Assembly: GCA_045643465.1 (NCBI GenBank)
Contig: JAZUKV010000023.1
Span: forward strand, 26,680 to 90,679
Origin: CAG-492 sp045643465
GTDB taxonomy: Bacteria; Bacillota; Clostridia; TANB77; CAG-508
DNA: 64,000 nt
Direction of reading: 5' to 3'
The translations under genes and the position numbers were made by a program. A model generated the notes under the pieces. The model searched no databases and was not told where the DNA came from. It saw only the letters and a program-made list of their open reading frames with translations. Every line of letters begins with the position of its first letter. Position 1 is the first letter of the stretch. Shown here piece after piece: positions 48,942 to 58,899 of the stretch.

Positions 48942-50501
48942 ATGAAATTTAACGAGTTAGATTTATCAGAAAAAATATTAAAAGCATTATCAGATATTGG
49001 GTATGAAGAAACAACAGAAATTCAATCAAAGGCCATACCAGAAATTAAGGATGGTAAAGATATAATAGGACTATCACAAACAGGAACAGGAAAAACAGCA
49101 GCATTTGGAATTCCAGCAATTGAAAATGTTAATGTTAATAATAAAAAAACTCAGATATTAATATTGGCTCCAACGCGTGAGCTTGCTTGCCAGATAACAG
49201 ATGAACTAAGAAAATTCACAAAATATATGGAAAATTTGAAAATATTAACTGTATATGGAGGTCAATCAATCGAAAAGCAAATTATTCCATTAAGGAAAGG
49301 TGTACAAATTGTAGTGGGAACACCAGGAAGAATAATGGACCATATGAGAAAGAAAACTTTAAAATTAGCTCAAGTTAAAATGGTTATTTTGGACGAAGCT
49401 GATGAAATGCTAAATATGGGATTTAGAGAAGATATAGAATCAATATTACAAGAAGTTCCAGAAGATAGACAAACATTATTATTTTCAGCAACAATGAATG
49501 AAAAGATAATGGCAATAACAAAGAAATATTTAAAAGAGCCTAAAAAAATCAAAATAAAAGCGAAGGAACTAACTGTAGAAAATATTAATCAAGTTGCATA
49601 TCAAACTAAAAACAATATGAAAGATGAAATAACAACAAGAGTAATTGATTTATATAATCCTGAAAAAACTATAATTTTTTGTAATACAAAAAAGAAAGTT
49701 GATCAATTATTTGATGTATTAAAATCTAAAAAATACAATGTGGACGTTATTCATGGAGATATAAAGCAAGATCAAAGAGACAGAACTATCAAAAAGTTCA
49801 AAAATGGTGATATTAGAATATTAATTGCAACAGATGTAGCAGCTAGGGGGATAGATGTTGCTAACTTAGATTTAGTAATTAATTATGATATTCCTCAAGA
49901 TGATGAATATTATGTACATAGAATAGGAAGAACTGGAAGAAACAAAAATATAGGAAAAGCTATTACATATGTTGTAGGTAAAGAGAAAAACAGAATTCAA
50001 GAAATAGAGCAATATGCTAAAACAAAGATAAAATATGAAAATGTTCCAACAGTGACAGAAATTAACAAAATAAAAGATATTGAATTAATAAATAGAATAA
50101 AAGATCTTATAGAATCTCAAGAATTTGTAAAATCAGAAACTTTTGATGAGTTTATATCAAATGGAGATGTAAATCTAAAAGATTTAGCTAAAGCAATGTT
50201 TTCTATAATAAATGGAAGAAGTATTGAAGAATCAAAAATGTGCAAGTATGATGCAGATGAAAATGGTTTTGTAAAATTATTTTTTAGCTTAGGCAAAAAA
50301 GATAAGATTATGGCAAAAGATATTATTGGAAGTATTTCAGCTAATACTGCAATTTCAGGTATAGAAATTGGAAAGGTGAATATTTTAGACAAATTTTCTT
50401 TTGTAGAAGTTCCTGAAAATTATGTAGAAGAAGTTCTAACTTGCATGAATGGTAATAAAATAAAAGGAAAAACAGTAAATATAGAAGTTGCAAATTCTTA
50501 A
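48942..50501 (+). CDS. DEAD-box RNA helicase with DbpA-type RNA-binding domain
   Basis: A 519-residue ATP-dependent RNA helicase. The Q motif begins FNELDLSEKILKALSDIGYEETTEIQSKAI; then SQTGTGKTAAFG (Walker A) near 45, PTRELACQ, LDEADEML near 148, FSATM near 180 and HRIGRTGRNKNIGKAI near 326. Residues about 430-517 form the DbpA-type RNA-binding domain (KLFFSLGKKDKIMAKDIIGSIS), which in DbpA targets 23S rRNA; CshA/DeaD relatives also carry it. It likely acts in ribosome assembly or RNA decay. AAGGGGATAAC precedes the ATG. The leader terminator suggests regulated expression. Confidence 0.93.
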   Translation: MKFNELDLSEKILKALSDIGYEETTEIQSKAIPEIKDGKDIIGLSQTGTGKTAAFGIPAIENVNVNNKKTQILILAPTRELACQITDELRKFTKYMENLKILTVYGGQSIEKQIIPLRKGVQIVVGTPGRIMDHMRKKTLKLAQVKMVILDEADEMLNMGFREDIESILQEVPEDRQTLLFSATMNEKIMAITKKYLKEPKKIKIKAKELTVENINQVAYQTKNNMKDEITTRVIDLYNPEKTIIFCNTKKKVDQLFDVLKSKKYNVDVIHGDIKQDQRDRTIKKFKNGDIRILIATDVAARGIDVANLDLVINYDIPQDDEYYVHRIGRTGRNKNIGKAITYVVGKEKNRIQEIEQYAKTKIKYENVPTVTEINKIKDIELINRIKDLIESQEFVKSETFDEFISNGDVNLKDLAKAMFSIINGRSIEESKMCKYDADENGFVKLFFSLGKKDKIMAKDIIGSISANTAISGIEIGKVNILDKFSFVEVPENYVEEVLTCMNGNKIKGKTVNIEVANS

Positions 50502-50515
50502 AAGATGGCTAATAT

Positions 50516-50544
50516 TTGACAAAATATAATAATTTTTCTATAAT
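50516..50544 (+). promoter_or_regulatory. consensus promoter of the DUF4190-like gene
   Basis: TTGACA (50516-50521), 17 bases and TATAAT (50539-50544): both boxes are perfect. Confidence 0.88.
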
Positions 50545-50579
50545 GTCATTGTGATTACTATATAAAAGGAGGTTTATAT

Positions 50580-50867
50580 ATGGAAAACGAAAATCAACAA
50601 AAAATAGGCCTTGGTATTGCTTCATTAGTTTTAGGAATAATTTCAATAGTAACAACTTGTTTTATAATTATTTCTTTAACATGTGCAGTATTATCAATTG
50701 TTTTAGGAATTTTAAGCATTGTGGTAGACAAGAAAAATAAAATAGGTTTAGCAGGATTAATATTAGGTGCTGTTAGTGTTGTATTTACATTAATATGTTA
50801 CATAGTATTAGGTGTATTAGATGCGAACTTATTTATGGTACCAGAATGGTATAATAACATATTTTAG
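50580..50867 (+). CDS. DUF4190-like small membrane protein
   Basis: A 95-residue protein with two long Gly-rich hydrophobic segments (about 9-46 and 56-80). The repeating pattern GLGIASLVLGIISIV ... LSIVLGILSIVVDKKNKIGLAGLILGAVSVVF is the DUF4190 type, with paired small-residue helices. Function is unknown. AAAGGAGG lies 8 bases before the ATG. A perfect promoter and its own terminator make it an independent, probably well expressed unit. Confidence 0.82.
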   Translation: MENENQQKIGLGIASLVLGIISIVTTCFIIISLTCAVLSIVLGILSIVVDKKNKIGLAGLILGAVSVVFTLICYIVLGVLDANLFMVPEWYNNIF

Positions 50868-50877
50868 GCAAAGAATG

Positions 50878-50920
50878 AACCTTAATGTTGTAGATATAAG
50901 CAACATTGAGGTTTTTTATT
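50878..50920 (+). terminator. terminator after the DUF4190-like gene
   Basis: AACCTTAATGTTG pairs with CAACATTGAGGTT (one mismatch) and is followed by six T residues. Confidence 0.9.
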
Positions 50921-50966
50921 TGTAAAAAGATGTAGAATATGCTAAAATAATTGCGGAGGATTTTTT

Positions 50967-51926
50967 ATGGAGTTTCCAAATGATTTGATGATAAAATTAG
51001 AAGGTTTGCTTGATGAAGAAGTAAACTTTAATGAGTTAGATAAGAATGCTAAAGAAATTAGTAAAAGATATAGATCAAATTCAAATACTGGTAAAAGATT
51101 AGTAACTCAAAAAAACGAAGCAATTGCTTATGCTCTTTCAAGAATGCCAGCTACATATGCAGCCGTGTATGATGCATTACAAAAAACATTAGAATTAAAT
51201 GATATCAACATTGATTCTGTTTTAGATATAGGAGCAGGGACTGGTGCTGCTACATGGGCAATCTATAATAAAATAAAATGTGACACATTTTATTGTTATG
51301 AAAGAGAGCAATCAATGAGAGCTATTGGAAAACAATTGATGAAAGGTACAGATTTAGAAGATGCTAATTGGAAAGAATTTGATATTATAGAAAATAATAT
51401 TGAAAAAAAATGTGACTTAGTTGTTGCTTCATATATGCTAAATGAAATATCTATGGATAAAATAGATAAAGCTCTTGAAAAAATGTGGAATGCAACAAAC
51501 AAAATCTTACTAATATTGGAACCAGGTACACCAAAAGGTTTTGAAATTATAAAATATATAAGATCGTATTTATTGCAAAAAAAAGCTAATATAATAGCAC
51601 CTTGTTCTCATGGTGAAAAATGCGAAATACAAGAGAACGACTGGTGTCAATTCGCATGCAGAGTACAAAGAAGTAAAATTCATAAGATATTAAAAAATGG
51701 ACAGGCACCATATGAAGATGAAAAATTTTCATATATAGCATTTTCAAAAACTAAAGTAAATATGGCAGATAATAGAATATTGCGACATCCGATTATAAAT
51801 AAAGGATATACAGAATTTAAAATTTGTAATAAAGATGGAATAAAAACAATAAAAATTTCAAAAAAAGATGGTGCATTGTATAAAGAATCAAGGAAAAAAT
51901 CTGCAGGAGATAGCATAAAAATTTAA
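50967..51926 (+). CDS. Rsm22-like ribosome-associated methyltransferase
   Basis: A 319-residue member of the Rsm22 family (bacterial relatives of mitochondrial METTL17/Rsm22), linked to small-subunit maturation. The SAM-binding motif is SVLDIGAGTGAATWAIY near 88, followed by VVASYMLNEIS near 153 and LLILEPGTPKGFEIIKYIR near 178. The family-defining C-terminal part has clustered cysteines: IIAPCSHGEKCEIQENDWCQFACRVQRSKIHK near 210, which in METTL17 holds an iron-sulphur cluster. LPYEDEKFSY is represented by APYEDEKFSYIAFSK near 248. GCGGAGGA precedes the ATG. Confidence 0.9.
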   Translation: MEFPNDLMIKLEGLLDEEVNFNELDKNAKEISKRYRSNSNTGKRLVTQKNEAIAYALSRMPATYAAVYDALQKTLELNDINIDSVLDIGAGTGAATWAIYNKIKCDTFYCYEREQSMRAIGKQLMKGTDLEDANWKEFDIIENNIEKKCDLVVASYMLNEISMDKIDKALEKMWNATNKILLILEPGTPKGFEIIKYIRSYLLQKKANIIAPCSHGEKCEIQENDWCQFACRVQRSKIHKILKNGQAPYEDEKFSYIAFSKTKVNMADNRILRHPIINKGYTEFKICNKDGIKTIKISKKDGALYKESRKKSAGDSIKI

Positions 51927-52052
51927 ATATCATAAATAGTTATATTATTTATATAAATTTCAAGAATAAAATTTATATAAATTAGATTTTTAAAAAATTT
52001 TATGATATAATGTTTAAGGTTAAATTTCATAAATAAGAAAGGATTAAAAAAT

Positions 52053-53891
52053 ATGGGATTAGATATAAAAACACCAAAATTTAAATTTCCAAAATTTAGA
52101 TTTAAAGAAATGGATGAAGTAGAAAATATAAATATAGAAAAAGAAAAATCAGAAAAAGTTAAAAAAGATAAAAAGCAATACAATCATACAAACTATCAGA
52201 CAATAAAAGAAGTATTCTTTTATAGTATGGAGAATTTTGCTGACAATACATTAATATTAGAGAAACCAGATCATAAGTCAGAATATAAAGAAATTAAATA
52301 TAAACAATTTGGTGAAGATGTAATTAATTTCGGAACAGGTTTAACAAAATATTTAAATTTAAAAGATGAAAGAATTATCATAATTAGTGAAACAACATAT
52401 GGCTGGTATTTATCATATATGACAGTTCTTTGTGGAGCAGGTATTGCAGTACCAATAGACAAAGAGCTTCCAGTAAATGAAATTGAAAATTTAATAAAAA
52501 GATCAAGAGCAAGTGCAGTTATATATTCTACAAAAAGAAAAGAGCAAATAGACAAAGTTAAAGATAATGTGCCAATGGTTAAATATTTTATAGAAATGAA
52601 TTCTAATAATAAAGTAAAAGGCAGAGATGTAGGATTAAATCATGTACTAGAAGAAGGTAAAAGCTTAGTTAATAAAGGAGACGATTCTTTTAAAAAGATT
52701 AAAATAGATCCTGAAGAATTTAAAATTCTATTTTTTACATCAGGTACAACATCACAATCAAAAGGTGTAATGTTAAGTAATAAAAATTTAGCTGCCAATA
52801 TAAATGCAGCGTCTGCATATGTAGATTTAAAACAAACAGATAGACTATTTTCAGTATTACCATTACATCATTCTTATGAATCTACAATTGGATTTTTATA
52901 TCCATTTGCAGTAGGTGCATCAATTGCTATATGTGAAGGATTAAAATACATTTTACCAAATATTAAAGAAGCATCACCAACAGCTATTTTATGTGTTCCA
53001 ATATTAATAGAAAATATACATAAAAATGTAAACAAATCTATAGAAAAAAGTGGAAAATCAGCTGTTGTAAATTCAATGATACATGTAACAAATGCTATAA
53101 AAGTAGTAGGAATAGATATAAAACGTAAAGTATTCAAAGAAATTCTTGACAATTTAGGTGGAAGAGTAAGATATATAGTATCAGCAGCTGCACCAATAGA
53201 TCCAAAGGTTGGAAAATGGGTTCAAGATATAGGAATTTCATTCCTACAAGGATATGGATTAACAGAAACAGCGCCAATAGCAGCATTAACACCTGATTAT
53301 GATCAAAGAATAGGATCTGCAGGAAAAGCAGTTATAGGGGCAGAGCTAAAAATACATAATCCAAATGAAAATGGAGAAGGAGAAGTATATATAAAAAGTC
53401 CTACATTAATGCTTGGATATTATGAAGACGAAGAAGCAACAAAAGAAGTTATAAATGAAGATGGATGGTTTAATTCAGGTGATATTGGATATCTTGATAA
53501 AGACGGATTTTTATATATTACTGGTAGAAGTAAAAATGTTATAGTTACTCAAAATGGTAAAAATATCTATCCAGAAGAAATAGAGATATTATTAAAGAAA
53601 CATTCTGAAATTAAAGAATGTATGGTATATGGAAAACAGATGGACGATACTAAAGAGCTTACTATTACAGCAAGAGTAATTCCAAATTATACATATATAA
53701 ACGAAGTTTATGGATTTAAAGAGACTGATGAGCAACAAGTTTATGATACAATATGGAAAATAATAAAAGATCTTAATAAAGATTTAACGTCATATAAAGC
53801 TATTAAAAGACTTGAAATTAAAAAAGATGATTTTGAAATGACAACAACAATGAAGATTAAAAGATATAAAGAAATGCAAAAAGAAGTTTAA
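52053..53891 (+). CDS. AMP-dependent acyl-CoA synthetase (long-chain fatty-acid ligase type)
   Basis: A 612-residue ANL-superfamily enzyme that adenylates a carboxylic acid and transfers it to CoA. The N terminus (about 1-45) is a Lys/Phe-rich extension. The ATP motif is FKILFFTSGTTSQSKGVMLSNKNL near 226, the LPLHHSYES element near 270, and GYGLTETAPIAALTPD near 395. GWFNSGDIGYLDKDGFLYITGRSKNVIVTQNGKNIYPEEIE near 470 carries the hinge. The catalytic lysine region at the C terminus is KIKRYK. It resembles FadD/ACSL proteins, so fatty acid is the likely substrate. GAAAGGA precedes the ATG. Confidence 0.9.
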   Translation: MGLDIKTPKFKFPKFRFKEMDEVENINIEKEKSEKVKKDKKQYNHTNYQTIKEVFFYSMENFADNTLILEKPDHKSEYKEIKYKQFGEDVINFGTGLTKYLNLKDERIIIISETTYGWYLSYMTVLCGAGIAVPIDKELPVNEIENLIKRSRASAVIYSTKRKEQIDKVKDNVPMVKYFIEMNSNNKVKGRDVGLNHVLEEGKSLVNKGDDSFKKIKIDPEEFKILFFTSGTTSQSKGVMLSNKNLAANINAASAYVDLKQTDRLFSVLPLHHSYESTIGFLYPFAVGASIAICEGLKYILPNIKEASPTAILCVPILIENIHKNVNKSIEKSGKSAVVNSMIHVTNAIKVVGIDIKRKVFKEILDNLGGRVRYIVSAAAPIDPKVGKWVQDIGISFLQGYGLTETAPIAALTPDYDQRIGSAGKAVIGAELKIHNPNENGEGEVYIKSPTLMLGYYEDEEATKEVINEDGWFNSGDIGYLDKDGFLYITGRSKNVIVTQNGKNIYPEEIEILLKKHSEIKECMVYGKQMDDTKELTITARVIPNYTYINEVYGFKETDEQQVYDTIWKIIKDLNKDLTSYKAIKRLEIKKDDFEMTTTMKIKRYKEMQKEV

Positions 53892-53911
53892 TATATGCTA
53901 AGATAAATATT

Positions 53912-53962
53912 AGCAGTATAATTATTTAGAAAATCAAAAACTAAGTATTTATACTGCTTTTA
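53912..53962 (+). terminator. terminator after the acyl-CoA synthetase gene
   Basis: AGCAGTATAA and TTATACTGCT form a 10-bp stem with a long AT-rich loop, followed by TTTATT. Confidence 0.6.
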
Positions 53963-53991
53963 TTAAGTCTATTATGGAGGAAGCGGAATAA

Positions 53992-54366
53992 ATGAAATTA
54001 GAAAATGAAAAGAATAAAAATACATTCGTATGTGCTATAGATGGAATCAAAAGTGCAATAAAAACTGAAAGAAATCTTAAAATACATTGCATTATAACAA
54101 TTATTGTAATTATAGCAGGATTAATTTTCAAAATTAGTCCATTAGAATGGTGTATATGTTTATTATGTATTGGGCTAGTTATTTCTGCAGAGCTTATAAA
54201 TACAGCCATAGAAACGACTGTTGATATGTATACCAGGGAAAAGAATGAATTAGCTGGAAGAGCAAAAGATATAGCTGCAGGAGCAGTATTTATCATGTCA
54301 ATTTTTCCTGCAATAATTGGCATAATAATTTTTTTACCAAAATTTATTTTTGCTATTGTTTACTGA
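53992..54366 (+). CDS. dgkA: undecaprenol / diacylglycerol kinase (DgkA family)
   Basis: A 124-residue integral membrane kinase with three hydrophobic segments. The Gram-positive enzymes of this family phosphorylate undecaprenol, recycling the lipid carrier for wall synthesis. Conserved elements are FVCAIDGIKSAIKTERNLKIH near 12, the catalytic and metal-binding AELINTAIETTVDMYT near 66, and AGRAKDIAAGAVFIMS near 88. AGGAAGCGG lies before the ATG. It is followed by lepB under a separate promoter. Confidence 0.94.
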   Translation: MKLENEKNKNTFVCAIDGIKSAIKTERNLKIHCIITIIVIIAGLIFKISPLEWCICLLCIGLVISAELINTAIETTVDMYTREKNELAGRAKDIAAGAVFIMSIFPAIIGIIIFLPKFIFAIVY

Positions 54367-54384
54367 CTAAAATAAGTGTATAAT
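54356..54384 (+). promoter_or_regulatory. promoter of lepB and possibly the following operon
   Basis: TTGTTT (54356-54361), 17-base spacer and TATAAT (54379-54384), overlapping the dgkA stop. No terminator is seen between lepB and the next three genes, so this may be their only promoter. Confidence 0.7.
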
Positions 54385-54438
54385 AATGATGTTTTTATAA
54401 GGGGAAATAGATTAAAAAATACGAAGGAGAATTTTTAA

Positions 54439-55101
54439 ATGGAATATTATGGATCTGAAAAGAGCAAAGTAAAAAATGTTATAGAATGGATTATATGTAT
54501 AGTTATTGCTTTAATTATAGTAGCAGTAATTAAGTCTTTTGTTGGATATCCAACTGTAGTAAGTGGTGCATCAATGGATTCAACATTAAAGGATAAAGAG
54601 CGTTTATGGGTAAGTAGATTAGCAATAGAGTTTAATAAATATCCAGAGAGAGGAGATATCATAACTTTTGAAGCTCCATCTACAACATATATAACAAAAG
54701 CTAGTGCAAATACAAGTAATCCAGTTGCAATATATAATGAAGATGATAGAGGAATTTTTTCAAAATTATTATCAAGCATATCATTATTCAATGAAACAAG
54801 TTATATTAAAAGAGTTATAGGATTACCAGGCGATCATGTAAAAATTGAAAATGGTAAAGTATATCTAAATGGAAATGTATTACAAGAAGAATATTTAGAT
54901 GTTGGTACTGAAACAACTTCTGTAGACGGATGTTTTACAGATATAGTGGTTCCAGATGGATATGTATATGTACTAGGAGATAATCGAGAAGTCTCTGGAG
55001 ACAGTAGAAGATTTGGCTGTGTTCCAATTGACAAAATTGAAGGAAAAGCAGCATTAAGATTTTGGCCATTAAATAAATGGAAAATGGTAAATAAAAAATA
55101 A
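54439..55101 (+). CDS. lepB: signal peptidase I
   Basis: A 220-residue membrane serine protease that removes signal peptides from exported proteins. One N-terminal membrane helix (about 15-37) precedes the catalytic serine in VVSGASMDSTLKDKERL near 49. The lysine is in YIKRVIGLPGDHVKIENGKVYLNG near 123, followed by VPDGYVYVLGDNREVSGDSRRFGCVP near 172. This is the bacterial Ser-Lys type, in contrast to the Ser-His type encoded near 62.3 kb. AAGGAG lies 10 bases before the ATG. It is 22 bases before the DnaB-like gene. Confidence 0.96.
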   Translation: MEYYGSEKSKVKNVIEWIICIVIALIIVAVIKSFVGYPTVVSGASMDSTLKDKERLWVSRLAIEFNKYPERGDIITFEAPSTTYITKASANTSNPVAIYNEDDRGIFSKLLSSISLFNETSYIKRVIGLPGDHVKIENGKVYLNGNVLQEEYLDVGTETTSVDGCFTDIVVPDGYVYVLGDNREVSGDSRRFGCVPIDKIEGKAALRFWPLNKWKMVNKK

Positions 55102-55123
55102 CTAATGATAAGGAGGTAATTGT

Positions 55124-56668
55124 ATGTGTGCTACAAAAGTAGTAGATGATAGATTCCCTGAAGAATTAATAAATATTAAATTAGAATATGCATATATAGG
55201 TTTATTGCTAGAAAATCCAAAATCAATTTCAAAATTTTATTTATCATATGAAGATAGTCAATTTTCTGATGCAATGGCTTTGAATTTATATAAAAGTATA
55301 TTATTTACAGAAGGAGGAAGATTCGCACCAGAGTCAATAAAAAGAGATTTTTCGTATCCAAAAACTTCTGAAGAAATATATACATTAAAAGAGCAATTAA
55401 AAAATGAAGCAATAGAAAAAAAATATAATTTAGAAAAAGTATTTACTCAAATAAAAAAATTGTTTTTAATTAAAAAATATTATTTAAAAGCTCCAACAAA
55501 AGCATTACAACAAGAAATATTAGAAATAAAAAATTTCAATAGATATAAGCAAATGACTGTTGATGAATTAGAAAATATTGTATCACAAGCAGGTGTAAAA
55601 AGAGGAATTAGCGAAGGAAGATTAAATTCATCTATTACAGATTTTCTATTAGCAGGAGAGAATACTTTAACAAGTGGGATTTCACTACCATATAAAATTT
55701 TAACTGATGTGTTTAAAGGTATAAGATTAGGTGAAACAATGGCTTTTGCTATGCCATCAAATAGTGGTAAAAGTAGATTTACAATTAATTTAGCTGCACA
55801 TATAGCATTTGTAGAAAAGAAGAAGGTTTTAATAATTTCAAATGAAATGTCAGAAGAAAAAATGAAACTTTGCTTGATAACAACTATAATTAATAATCCC
55901 AAGATCCAAAAAGAAATAGGTTGCAAAATAAGAGTTTCAGAAGGTGAATTATTAGAATTCAAATTTAGACCAGATGATAGCAAAAAAGTAAAAACAGATG
56001 ATAAAGGATATATATTAAAAAATCCAAATGAATCTCATCAAGATTTTGTTAAAAGATTGCAAAAATATTCTTCTGACTTTAGAAATATTGTTAAAGCAAC
56101 TGATTGGTTGGAAAATCAAACTAAAAATCCAATTTGTTTTATGCATATAGCAGATCATACAAATGATGATTTATATAAAATAATATTGAATTATTATTAT
56201 AAAGAAGGCGTAGAATATGTATTCTACGATACTTTAAAAAATGATATAGCACATATAGGTGATGGAGATGAAATTAAGAAAACAGCTACTGTTCTTTCTA
56301 ACTTAGCACAAAAATATAAATTATTTATAGGATCATCATTACAATTATTAGAAAGTACAACAGCACCTATTAATTTAACAATCAACGATATGGCTGCAAG
56401 TAGAACTGTAAAAGAAGTTTTAGATACACTATGTTTATTTAAACAAATAACAAGTGAATCATTTAAAGATTATGAATATTCAGAAATTGAAGAATCAAAA
56501 AAATATAAAGATATACAAATATATGAAAATCCAGATGTTAGATATTATGCATGCATAGTAGATAAGAATAGAGCTGGAGCTAAACCAAAGTTATTATTCA
56601 GATTAAATTTAGCATATAATGAATGGTTTGAATTGGGGTACTTAAGAATGAAACAAAAGTTGAAATGA
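55124..56668 (+). CDS. divergent DnaB-type RecA-fold ATPase
   Basis: A 514-residue protein with the layout of replicative helicase DnaB. The N-terminal helical part (about 15-110) recalls the DnaB N domain (LEYAYIGLLLENPKSISKFYL). The RecA-like core has FAMPSNSGKSRFTINLAAHIAF near 206 in place of GRPSMGKT, then VLIISNEMSEEKMKL near 234. VEYVFYDTLKND near 364 corresponds to Walker B, and GSSLQLLES ... NDMAASRTVKEVLDTLCLF near 405-437 parallels the SQLSR and DLRESGSIEQDAD region. An inserted charged segment (about 275-320) is unusual. It is probably not the main DnaB; it could load or translocate on DNA. AAGGAGGTAA precedes the ATG. Confidence 0.72.
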   Translation: MCATKVVDDRFPEELINIKLEYAYIGLLLENPKSISKFYLSYEDSQFSDAMALNLYKSILFTEGGRFAPESIKRDFSYPKTSEEIYTLKEQLKNEAIEKKYNLEKVFTQIKKLFLIKKYYLKAPTKALQQEILEIKNFNRYKQMTVDELENIVSQAGVKRGISEGRLNSSITDFLLAGENTLTSGISLPYKILTDVFKGIRLGETMAFAMPSNSGKSRFTINLAAHIAFVEKKKVLIISNEMSEEKMKLCLITTIINNPKIQKEIGCKIRVSEGELLEFKFRPDDSKKVKTDDKGYILKNPNESHQDFVKRLQKYSSDFRNIVKATDWLENQTKNPICFMHIADHTNDDLYKIILNYYYKEGVEYVFYDTLKNDIAHIGDGDEIKKTATVLSNLAQKYKLFIGSSLQLLESTTAPINLTINDMAASRTVKEVLDTLCLFKQITSESFKDYEYSEIEESKKYKDIQIYENPDVRYYACIVDKNRAGAKPKLLFRLNLAYNEWFELGYLRMKQKLK

Positions 56669-56681
56669 GGTTGTAGAATTT

Positions 56682-58892
56682 ATGCAGAAAATATCTTTAC
56701 AGAAAAAAAGTTTTTTTAATAGTATAGGGCTTGATATGAATAATGTTCCACACGAGCTACAAATAAAAACTAGTAGTATGTCTAATACTTTACCAAATGA
56801 AAATGTAAATTTTTTACAAAATGAAGATTTAACAATTCCTGAGGTAAAACATTTTAGATTAAAAAATTTGATTGGAACATATAATCCAATTTATAATGAC
56901 AAAACTTGGATTGAAATTTTTTCAGAAAATGAAAAAAGTGATGAAATTATAAAACAATATTACAATAATCCAAATTATTATTATAAAGAGCTAAGAAAAT
57001 TAGATCAAGTATCAGTAAATGGTGGAAATACATTAGTTTTATATGAAGATAATGGCAAATTTTTTATAAAAGATGGAATTGCAAGATTGTCTTTAATGAT
57101 GATTAAATATTTATTAGAAATGTCTAGAGCTAGCTCTAAAGAAGAGAGAGCGATTATTAATAAGCAATATATATTAGCTGCAGAAGTTAGAGCAATTCCA
57201 AAAGATAGAGATATAATGTATTTGATACATATGTTAACTCAGATATATGGTAATAAGCTTAGGTTTAAAAAAGTAAATAATACAAATGAATGTAATTATC
57301 TTATGAAATATGAAGATAAGAAGATTGAAATTAAAAGTAAAAATGATTTAGAAAATTTTTTAAAAAATAGTTATTTGCCTAAAGAATATAAAAGTTTAGA
57401 AAGATTTAAAATTAAATTAGAAAATTTTGTTAAAATAGGCATTGATTATAAGAATAATGACAACCAATTTGATCAGTTTTTAGTGATGGGAAAAATATTT
57501 CCTAATTATGAAATTTTTACTAAATATTATATGAAGATTGTAAAAAATAATATGCAAGATAAAATTTACGAAAAATTGGATTTAGAAGATATTTCTTATG
57601 ATCAAATATTAAAAAAATTAATAAAAATTGTAAAGCAAGAAGAGATTGGTATGGGTAGAAAAAGTATAAAAAAAGATGATGAAAATTTAAAAGAAAGTGT
57701 AGTTATAGACGAAAAAGTAAACACTACAGCAGAAAAAAAAGTAAGTAAAAAGACAACAAAAAAAGCTTTAGCTGAGGAAAAAACAGCAAAAAGTGTGAAA
57801 AAGAAAGATATAGAAGATAAAGCAGATGCAAAAAAAGAGGTAAAAAAGACAACAAAAAAAGATGAAAAAGCTAAAGAGGAAGAAGAGCTAAAGAAGAAAA
57901 TAGGTACTTCTCAAGATTTAGCAACAAATCAATTATCAGATATTAATAGTAATATAGAAATGACATATTATAAATTAAAGTCAGAAGAAGCTAAAATGTT
58001 TGATATAGCTAATAGTGTTAATGTTCAATTAAATATAGACAGAATTAATGATGACGCTATTAATTTAAACATTAATTCTATTAAACAAAATACTATAACA
58101 TTAAAAATGAAAATATCAGAGCTTGAAGATATTACAGCACTAAAAGATTTAAATGAATTATTAAAAGATTTAAATAAAATTGGAAATGATAAGACGATAA
58201 CAACAGAATATATTGAAGAAATGAAAAGTTTATTTATGATTTGCTTTAATAAAAATGCACAAAAAATGTTAACAGATGCTAAATTGAAGAAATTGGATTT
58301 TCAAAGAAAAGAAATTGAAAATGAAAAATGCTCATTTTTTAGTAAATTAATAGGAAAAGCAAAATTAAAGCAAGCAAAATTAGATAATATAAGTCTAAAA
58401 GAGCAGTTAATATTAAGTGAATCACAATTTTCTAGTGGTTCATATATTACATTAGAAGATGGAGTATCTGATTTATATGCATATATAAGAACTGAAGTAG
58501 AAGATATGTCACCTGAAGATAGCTCTGCTTCAGAAATAAAAATGTATATAAAAAATTTAGAATCAAATGTTCAAATGAATAGTATGATAGATAGAGCCAA
58601 ATTAGAGCGAAAGATTAGAGAAAAGATTGAGCAACAAAGAAATCTTCCTCAATTAGTTTTATCAAAAGAAAAAAGAAAGTTATTTAGTAAAGCACAAATT
58701 AATATGATGCAAGAAAAAAATAATGAATTAAAAAGAGTAATACAAATAAATAGAGCGAATTCATTAAAGAAACAAAATACAGGATTAATTCCTACAATAG
58801 GAAATATTAAATCTACTAAATCAGTAAAAAGATTTATAAATGGATTAAATGAAATTGATATTTCAATAAAGAATCAATCAATAGAGGCTTAG
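56682..58892 (+). CDS. large Lys/Glu-rich protein, possible ParB-like N-terminal fold
   Basis: A 736-residue protein I do not recognise. Residues about 55-165 have a pattern reminiscent of ParB/sulfiredoxin-like domains: NGGNTLVLYEDNGKFFIKDGIARLSLMMIKYLL near 110, then ILAAEVRAIPKDRD near 155. This is a weak resemblance. Residues about 320-410 are low-complexity Lys/Glu/Ala with several KKTTKK units. The rest (about 415-720) is predicted helical and coiled coil, including FQRKEIENEKCSFFSKLIGKAKLKQAKLDN. It starts 13 bases after the DnaB-like stop, with no promoter between, so the two genes are an operon. The protein looks structural or adaptor-like. Confidence 0.68.
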   Translation: MQKISLQKKSFFNSIGLDMNNVPHELQIKTSSMSNTLPNENVNFLQNEDLTIPEVKHFRLKNLIGTYNPIYNDKTWIEIFSENEKSDEIIKQYYNNPNYYYKELRKLDQVSVNGGNTLVLYEDNGKFFIKDGIARLSLMMIKYLLEMSRASSKEERAIINKQYILAAEVRAIPKDRDIMYLIHMLTQIYGNKLRFKKVNNTNECNYLMKYEDKKIEIKSKNDLENFLKNSYLPKEYKSLERFKIKLENFVKIGIDYKNNDNQFDQFLVMGKIFPNYEIFTKYYMKIVKNNMQDKIYEKLDLEDISYDQILKKLIKIVKQEEIGMGRKSIKKDDENLKESVVIDEKVNTTAEKKVSKKTTKKALAEEKTAKSVKKKDIEDKADAKKEVKKTTKKDEKAKEEEELKKKIGTSQDLATNQLSDINSNIEMTYYKLKSEEAKMFDIANSVNVQLNIDRINDDAINLNINSIKQNTITLKMKISELEDITALKDLNELLKDLNKIGNDKTITTEYIEEMKSLFMICFNKNAQKMLTDAKLKKLDFQRKEIENEKCSFFSKLIGKAKLKQAKLDNISLKEQLILSESQFSSGSYITLEDGVSDLYAYIRTEVEDMSPEDSSASEIKMYIKNLESNVQMNSMIDRAKLERKIREKIEQQRNLPQLVLSKEKRKLFSKAQINMMQEKNNELKRVIQINRANSLKKQNTGLIPTIGNIKSTKSVKRFINGLNEIDISIKNQSIEA

Positions 58893-58899
58893 TATTAAT